DNA from: Paramecium octaurelia
Lineage: Eukaryota > Ciliophora > Oligohymenophorea > Peniculida > Parameciidae
Length of the DNA: 64,000 bases
Direction of reading: 5' to 3'
Assembly: GCA_905182995.1 (NCBI GenBank)
Contig: CAJJDP010000077.1
Span: 62,001 to 126,000 of the forward strand
Of the stretch, positions 58,096 through 64,000 are shown piece after piece. Position 1 is the stretch's first letter. Each line of letters begins with the position of its first letter. The notes below the pieces were generated by a model. It was not told where the DNA came from and ran no database searches. It saw only the letters and a list, made by a program, of their open reading frames with translations. The position numbers and the translations under genes are program-made.

Positions 58096-60906
58096 ATGCT
58101 AGTGCAGCCTCATCCAAACATCCAATAAGGTTCTTGTTCAAGATCCATGTCTATCTCAATGGATGATTCAATATACACATAAATCCAACCTATAGTCTAA
58201 AAAATGACTGTGGTCAATAAACATTAGCTACAAGTTAGAAAACCATCCAATGCAGCCTAAGAAATGATCCGATCGCCTCTAACTATTAGTGTAACACCTC
58301 AGATTGCATCGGAAAGACAACCATAGAGTGAGATGAAGGATTTGCTTCTAATTAAGGAGGAACCAAGCAACAAAGAACATTCAGTCTAAATAAGCGATCG
58401 TTGTAAGAGGAATCACAGAACACAAATGAAAAGTTTAAGTTAAGAAAGCATTTTGATTGATGAAAAGCCTTTGCATTCCTATAGCGATGTTTAATGGAGT
58501 GGATTAATGTCATTAAAAACTGTTAGTGTTCATTCCCCTTTGTAGCAACATCTTATATGTGATAAGGCAGCCGATTTATGTCAAAATAACTCAAATGGGA
58601 AACGTTTCCAGCCTAAGAAATAAAATCGATACTATCATGCTAGCAATGCTGCATATTGTTTCTATATTTGTTTCTTTATGAGCCAAATGTTGATTAATTT
58701 ACATGAGAGTTTTTAAAAGCAAAATGCTTATTAGATATTATTAATAGTCTTTTAAGTGATCTACATTCTCAATCAAATTCTATTTGAATAGTACGATGAT
58801 GGGGATATCATTAACAACACTGAATAGTTAATACAAATGTATTTAAAAAGATAATCAATTTTGGATTTAATGACTCTAATTCCAGTGATTTTCGCCTTAT
58901 CATCAGAGCGTTGTCATTTCATATAGCTTTTACACATAGTTCGTCTTTGGAAATTAAGATAATTAATGAAGGAGTTAGAATAACTCTATGGTAGAGTCTT
59001 CAAGTACCTCTATTATCTCATGGAATTCCACTTTGCCTAATTTATTGCTTTGTCCATACTCCAATACAATCATGAAAGGAGGATCAACTTTTATAATGAA
59101 TTCATTGTATTGATTTACAGGTCAGATGACAGTAATGCAATAACTTACTTTATTCGAATGCTTATTCTGATATATTACTGCTTTTGTATATTTAGATTGA
59201 CTATCAAAGATAATGCGGAATTACTAAATAAATTATAATTACGATGCTGCACTAGGTAGTAAATAAACACTTACATGAATAAGCTGAACTAATAAAAACC
59301 TGTTGATTTGAATTTCCTATCTCAATTACCTTAGACATTCGTGGATGAAGTCAAATCTTAGCGTTATCTTCATCTGCTCTAAAACATGCCTATTTTTAAA
59401 TCTTCTTTCTCAGAAAACACCCTGAAATAAATTTGTAGTCTGATCCAAGAATACACTTATATCCCAAACTAAGTTGTGTTAATGCAATAAACATCTAATT
59501 AACATTTGTTCATGATATTGTCAGGTAGTGTGCAGATCTCCTAAAGGAAGGAGGGTTCTTCTAATCAAGACTTTAAAATTAAGGTGCTTGGAAAGAATTC
59601 CTTTTTCAACAATCAGGCCTTCTTCAAAAATGCCTACTCCAATATCAATGCAACATCAATAGGATATTCTCAAATAGCTCAATTAGATTTAGATCAATTT
59701 TTAGAATGTATAAAATCTCATTATTAGGAAAGATAAAAATATAAGATGATGGTAGATCAAATAGTTCTTTATGAAATTTATAGTCTATGTTAAATTTGTT
59801 GTTATGCATGTGGCAAATTTCATGACATCGATGAATGTGATCGTGTACATTATGTTGCAAAAAAATCCAAATTGGTAGAGTATATCTAATCAAATGACTT
59901 ACAAATTCGTAGAAATTACTTAAGAAGTAAAGGTAGACAAAAATAAAAGAGATTAAAATCAAACATTCTCAAAATAGAGGAGGCTGCTCTTCATTATTAA
60001 CAATAGAACTTTGAGTCAGATATTACAGATGATAACAAATTATACCAAGACGAAGTGATAAGTATTCAATAGGCTTACATGGGAGAAATGAGCCATCGTT
60101 TAACAGAGAGATAGAATTCATTCTAATAGTCGTAATAGACTCAAAGAAGAGGTTCATAATGCTCTATGCGTGAATCATTACACTCTGTGTAATAGTAACA
60201 ACAACAACCTTAATAACAACAACATTAATTGATGGATATCCCAAACATTAGTCCAGTGTAATATGTTCAATAACCACAAAGTGGAATGTCTCACAGTTCT
60301 TTTGGTTAATTGTTTAAAGATGTCTCAGTTAATAGGAAGAACATCAACGGGTCTTCGGATAAAAATTCGAGTGGTAATGTGTTTTCCTTACCTTACAGCA
60401 GTAATGGCAGTAAGAACACTGTAAACAATATAATTTCGATTTAAGAAAAGGATGAGCTATTTAATATTCAAATGAAACGACTCATGTTGCAAGATAGTGT
60501 ATATTATCATTAGAAGCGAATACAGAATCAGGTGGATAATTGCAGTCAGAATACTGTCTCAAAATATCAGAAGTATCACACAACCCAACCGTAATAGTAA
60601 TAAGCACAAGCGATACGCTCAGATAGAAAGTCCAATTCCTGTATCTCTGAATCAGAGATAGGGGATCATCAACTACAATAGCAATAAGATTTGCAACCAT
60701 CCAGATATGGGATACAATCGTCGAAGTTCACGGGAGAAACAGCTAAGCAATTTCTGAAAAACCCTTTGGAGATGCCTAATCTAGAATTTTATTAGTCCTT
60801 TGAGAATAGTAGGTAATTCAGTGATTATTTTCCTAAATACAATGTGGATTAAACCATACAGTGTTACAAAAACTATTAATAAGCTCGATCGAGTGCATAT
60901 AAATGA
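58096..60906 (+). CDS. ion-channel-like protein with cyclic nucleotide-binding domain, pore motif not seen
   Basis: 936 aa in one exon. After a polar N-terminus, six hydrophobic segments begin at about residue 195 (AAYCFYICFFMSQMLINL, ILLIVFQVIYILNQILFEQY). ILDLMTLIPVIFAL matches span 3 of CNG/EAG-type channels, and QLLHIVRLWKLRQLMKELE matches the S4 voltage sensor but with fewer Arg. Spans 5-6 follow ([35 protein letters not shown]), yet between them no GYGD-like selectivity filter is visible. A cyclic-nucleotide-binding domain follows (FLSQLPQTFVDEVKSQRYLH, PNQVVLMQQTSNQHLFMILS, VLGKNSFFNNQAFF), then a small Cys/His cluster (QICCYACGKFHDIDECD). The last 300 residues are Gln/Ser-rich. Bases from 60021 on recur downstream as an assembly duplicate. 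Confidence 0.8.
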
Positions 60907-61015
60907 ATAAATTATAATGTTATATATATGATATCCTGGTAATATTTGAAAAGAGTAAACAAATTGAAGAATCTAACATTTTATTCTGGTTTTTATTTTA
61001 TTTCAATAAAACAAG

Positions 61016-61388
61016 ATGAGCGCTCTCAAAGCAAAAGGGAGAAAAATCTTTGAAATTCCAATATGCACAATTTGTTTGGAACCAATGATAAAGGATCTGT
61101 GTGTTTTTACAGTGTGTGGACATGTGTTTCACTATAACTGTGGTGTAAATTGCCATTAAAATTCAAGAAAATGCCCTAATTGTCGTATGAGATCCACAGA
61201 AATACAGTCATTGCATTATATGGTTGAGGAGATAACAGGGATAGACGAATAGATGAGTAAACTGTTGAATGACATGAGTGCAGATTAGAAATAACACATG
61301 GCAAAGTTATTATCAGATTATGAAGAATTACTGCATGAAAATCAGAGGATAATGTAAAGAAATAAATTTGTTGAAGAAAAGAACGAAT
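61016..61388 (+). CDS. RING/coiled-coil protein, first assembly copy (cut by N)
   Basis: This is the 5' part of the gene annotated in full at 62385-63398, identical and shifted by 1,369. It is cut after EEKNE by the N at 61389. It should not be counted as a separate gene or as a natural truncation. Confidence 0.75.
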
Positions 61389-61389
61389 N

Positions 61390-62275
61390 TATTACAGATG
61401 ATAACAAATTATACCAAGACGAAGTGATAAGTATTCAATAGGCTTACATGGGAGAAATGAGCCATCGTTTAACAGAGAGATAGAATTCATTCTAATAGTC
61501 GTAATAGACTCAAAGAAGAGGTTCATAATGCTCTATGCGTGAATCATTACACTCTGTGTAATAGTAACAACAACAACCTTAATAACAACAACATTAATTG
61601 ATGGATATCCCAAACATTAGTCCAGTGTAATATGTTCAATAACCACAAAGTGGAATGTCTCACAGTTCTTTTGGTTAATTGTTTAAAGATGTCTCAGTTA
61701 ATAGGAAGAACATCAACGGGTCTTCGGATAAAAATTCGAGTGGTAATGTGTTTTCCTTACCTTACAGCAGTAATGGCAGTAAGAACACTGTAAACAATAT
61801 AATTTCGATTTAAGAAAAGGATGAGCTATTTAATATTCAAATGAAACGACTCATGTTGCAAGATAGTGTATATTATCATTAGAAGCGAATACAGAATCAG
61901 GTGGATAATTGCAGTCAGAATACTGTCTCAAAATATCAGAAGTATCACACAACCCAACCGTAATAGTAATAAGCACAAGCGATACGCTCAGATAGAAAGT
62001 CCAATTCCTGTATCTCTGAATCAGAGATAGGGGATCATCAACTACAATAGCAATAAGATTTGCAACCATCCAGATATGGGATACAATCGTCGAAGTTCAC
62101 GGGAGAAACAGCTAAGCAATTTCTGAAAAACCCTTTGGAGATGCCTAATCTAGAATTTTATTAGTCCTTTGAGAATAGTAGGTAATTCAGTGATTATTTT
62201 CCTAAATACAATGTGGATTAAACCATACAGTGTTACAAAAACTATTAATAAGCTCGATCGAGTGCATATAAATGA
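61390..62275 (+). CDS. C-terminal part of the channel-like protein, second assembly copy
   Basis: Repeats bases 60021-60906 exactly: the Gln/Ser-rich tail of the channel-like protein, from ITDDNKLYQDEVISIQQ to the TGA at 62273-62275. It has no start codon of its own in this frame. It exists only because of the duplicated contig overlap. Confidence 0.75.
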
Positions 62276-62384
62276 ATAAATTATAATGTTATATATATGA
62301 TATCCTGGTAATATTTGAAAAGAGTAAACAAATTGAAGAATCTAACATTTTATTCTGGTTTTTATTTTATTTCAATAAAACAAG

Positions 62385-63398
62385 ATGAGCGCTCTCAAAG
62401 CAAAAGGGAGAAAAATCTTTGAAATTCCAATATGCACAATTTGTTTGGAACCAATGATAAAGGATCTGTGTGTTTTTACAGTGTGTGGACATGTGTTTCA
62501 CTATAACTGTGGTGTAAATTGCCATTAAAATTCAAGAAAATGCCCTAATTGTCGTATGAGATCCACAGAAATACAGTCATTGCATTATATGGTTGAGGAG
62601 ATAACAGGGATAGACGAATAGATGAGTAAACTGTTGAATGACATGAGTGCAGATTAGAAATAACACATGGCAAAGTTATTATCAGATTATGAAGAATTAC
62701 TGCATGAAAATCAGAGGATAATGTAAAGAAATAAATTTGTTGAAGAAAAGAACGAATCCATATAGACTGAAGTGTAGCATATCTAAGCAGAACTAATGCG
62801 GTGTTTGGAGAAGAACAAGGAATTGGAAACAAAGGAGAAATCTCTATGCAGTTAGTTGAAGACTCTCGAAGTTTGTTTGCAATCACTTGAGGAGGATAAT
62901 AAAAGATTGAAGCAGGATGTTGAAACTTATGAGAGTCAGTTGAAAGGCTATCAGTATTTGGAGACTCTGGCTAAAGTAATAAACAATCCGAATGAGGATA
63001 CGTATTTAAAATTAATACGACAAAAGAGTCCAAGTGAGTAGGCTAAACAGATTTATGATTTATACGTGATCAAAGTGGGACAATTCAAGACTGTTCAAAA
63101 GGAAGTGACTCAATTATAAGAGTAACGAGAATAGCAACAAAAGAAATACGAATAATTGCAATAAAAATATGAGAGAATGAAAGATTTGTATGAGGAACTT
63201 CAGAAGGAGAATCTATCCATCAAAGAGCTTTCTAGAACTCAAAATCAAAATTCAGTGTAGAAGATTATTGAACATTATGAGGATCAGAAGTAGGAGACTG
63301 AATTAAAGCGGAAACCTGTGAGCATGCAAAAATTTTAATCATTTGGATGTTCTTAATTAAGAAAACAACCACTGAGTTAAAGTTTATTGAAAAAATGA
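62385..63398 (+). CDS. RING-finger coiled-coil protein
   Basis: 337 aa, intronless. It begins MSALKAKGRKIFEI. Residues of about 15-65 are a RING-H2-type finger: ICTICLEPMIKDLCVFTVCG, HVFHYNCGVNCHQ and CPNCRMRS. The rest is coiled coil (LLSDYEELLHENQRIMQRNK, VQHIQAELMRCLEKNKELET, LQSLEEDNKRLKQDVETYES), then Gln-rich helices and a short basic end. RING plus long coiled coil recalls TRAIP-like or TRIM-less E3 ligases, but no specific family is certain. The gene starts 109 bp after the channel-like gene stop. This is the complete copy; the one at 61016 is an assembly duplicate. Confidence 0.83.
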
Positions 63399-63411
63399 TA
63401 TTAATTTATTT

Positions 63412-63937
63412 ATGTCTAAATTACCTGAATTCAAGATTCCAAATGTCGTGGATCCCAAATTGTGGCCAAATCCTCGCACCATGAGTCCACAGTAATTGCA
63501 AACATACACATCGTTGGATATGGTCAAATTGAACTACACATTCAAAACTTTGAAGAAATCAGCACCATACATTGTCGGAGTGTTGGCTGGATGCTTCTTT
63601 ACTAAGTTGGTAGTTGATGGAGTTGTGAAAGGATTCATTTTTGGTGAGAATGGTACTCTTCTTATGTTATCTGTAGGGAATGGTGGAAAACTCTTGGAAA
63701 TGAAGACATACAACAGCATTGGTGATTACACTTACAATAGATAATTCTAGAGAATGAGATATCTCACTGAATTGCCAGCAGGTACACTTTAGTTGTTCTA
63801 TATATATTTCTATAGGCGATGATCCTCTTGTGAAGACCAGCGATTATTTATTGCATGACTTGGGTGTCACAACTCAATAATTTGGAGTTTAGCATGGTGT
63901 TGTCAAAAAGGTGCCACACGATAAGTATCTATTGTGA
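63412..63937 (+). CDS. small membrane protein of unknown function
   Basis: Two exons around a 34-nt intron (63782-63815) give about 163 aa. The N-terminus MSKLPEFKIPNVVDPKLWPN is polar. One hydrophobic hairpin or helix pair follows (APYIVGVLAGCFFTKLVVDG, VVKGFIFG). The C-terminal part is soluble (MKTYNSIGDYTYNRQF, YLLHDLGVTTQQFGVQHG). The gene starts 13 bp after the RING gene stop. The intron is long for this window. No family recognised; a mitochondrial or ER membrane location is possible. Confidence 0.72.
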
Positions 63938-64000
63938 GTAATACGGCAAAATATAATATATACAATAAATTAATTCAAAATATACTACAATTTATACATG

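Larger units (their letters stand above)
60021..62757. repeat. perfect 1.4-kb direct repeat around one N (probable assembly artefact)
   Basis: Bases 60021-61388 recur as 61390-62757 (1,368 bp, offset 1,369), and 61389 is N. The unit begins inside the channel-like gene and ends inside the following RING gene, so neither copy boundary respects gene structure. No base difference was seen. This is the pattern of two overlapping contigs placed side by side. Confidence 0.85.

Noticed and set aside
435-63937. In-frame TAA and TAG codons as evidence of pseudogenes
   Set aside because: They occur at conserved Gln positions in uS7, eEF2, E1 alpha and others, and these genes end at TGA. This is the ciliate code, not decay.
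1-64000. tRNA, rRNA, CRISPR, telomere repeats, transposons or virus-like elements
   Set aside because: No B-box-like tRNA core, rRNA segment, telomeric CCCCAA/CCCAAA array, reverse transcriptase, integrase, transposase or capsid-like sequence was recognised while reading both strands by eye; a covariance or profile search would be needed to exclude small ones.

Overview
The window is compact, AT-rich nuclear DNA from a ciliate, most likely the macronuclear genome of a Paramecium species. TAA and TAG occur inside almost every conserved gene at glutamine positions, and reading frames end only at TGA. Nearly all introns are 19-34 nt (GTA...TAG). Intergenic gaps are often 20-70 bp. No tRNA, rRNA, CRISPR array, telomere repeat or transposon was recognised. 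There is no bacterial-style operon; neighbouring genes are mostly unrelated.

Layout. 0.4-7 kb: pyruvate dehydrogenase E1 alpha, an eIF4A-like protein without a DEAD box, the GTPase DRG1, and a Cys-rich RING-like protein. 7-17 kb: a coiled-coil protein with a Ulp1-like end, a divergent eEF2 paralogue, a membrane-anchored E2-type acyltransferase and a lipase-maturation-factor protein. 17-23 kb: small hypothetical genes, two tandem protein kinases and a RING/IBR-like protein. 23.5-28 kb: a tandem pair of MORN-repeat proteins with kinase-like N-termini, then a small EF-hand-like gene. 28-32.6 kb: an FCP/SCP-type phosphatase, NOL10/Enp2 and ribosomal protein uS7 (RPS5). 32.7-35.5 kb: an MFS transporter present twice around a single N. 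36-45.8 kb: two convergent CTFKPQ-motif proteins, an LRRC23-like protein, a glutamine-rich tail-anchored protein, a UCH-L3 deubiquitinase and a coiled-coil protein. 46-54 kb: small genes, bona fide eEF2, a cyclic-nucleotide-binding protein, a reduced Has1/DDX18-like protein and DCTN6. 54.6-64 kb: a small gene, a CHFR-like FHA-RING-PBZ ligase, a channel-like protein with a cyclic-nucleotide-binding domain, a RING/coiled-coil protein and a small membrane protein.

Two themes stand out. First, several genes look like paralogues of ancient enzymes that kept the fold but lost catalytic motifs: eEF2-like, eIF4A-like, Has1-like, Ulp1-like, two kinase-MORN proteins and a DFD kinase. This fits retention after gene or genome duplication, but that is inference. 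Second, two perfect direct repeats of about 1.4 kb, each split by one N (34072 and 61389), are almost certainly unmerged contig overlaps, so the MFS gene and the channel/RING region are each counted twice.

All protein readings use the ciliate code (TAA/TAG = Gln). Intron positions come from frame continuity and GT...AG ends; they were not tested with transcripts.
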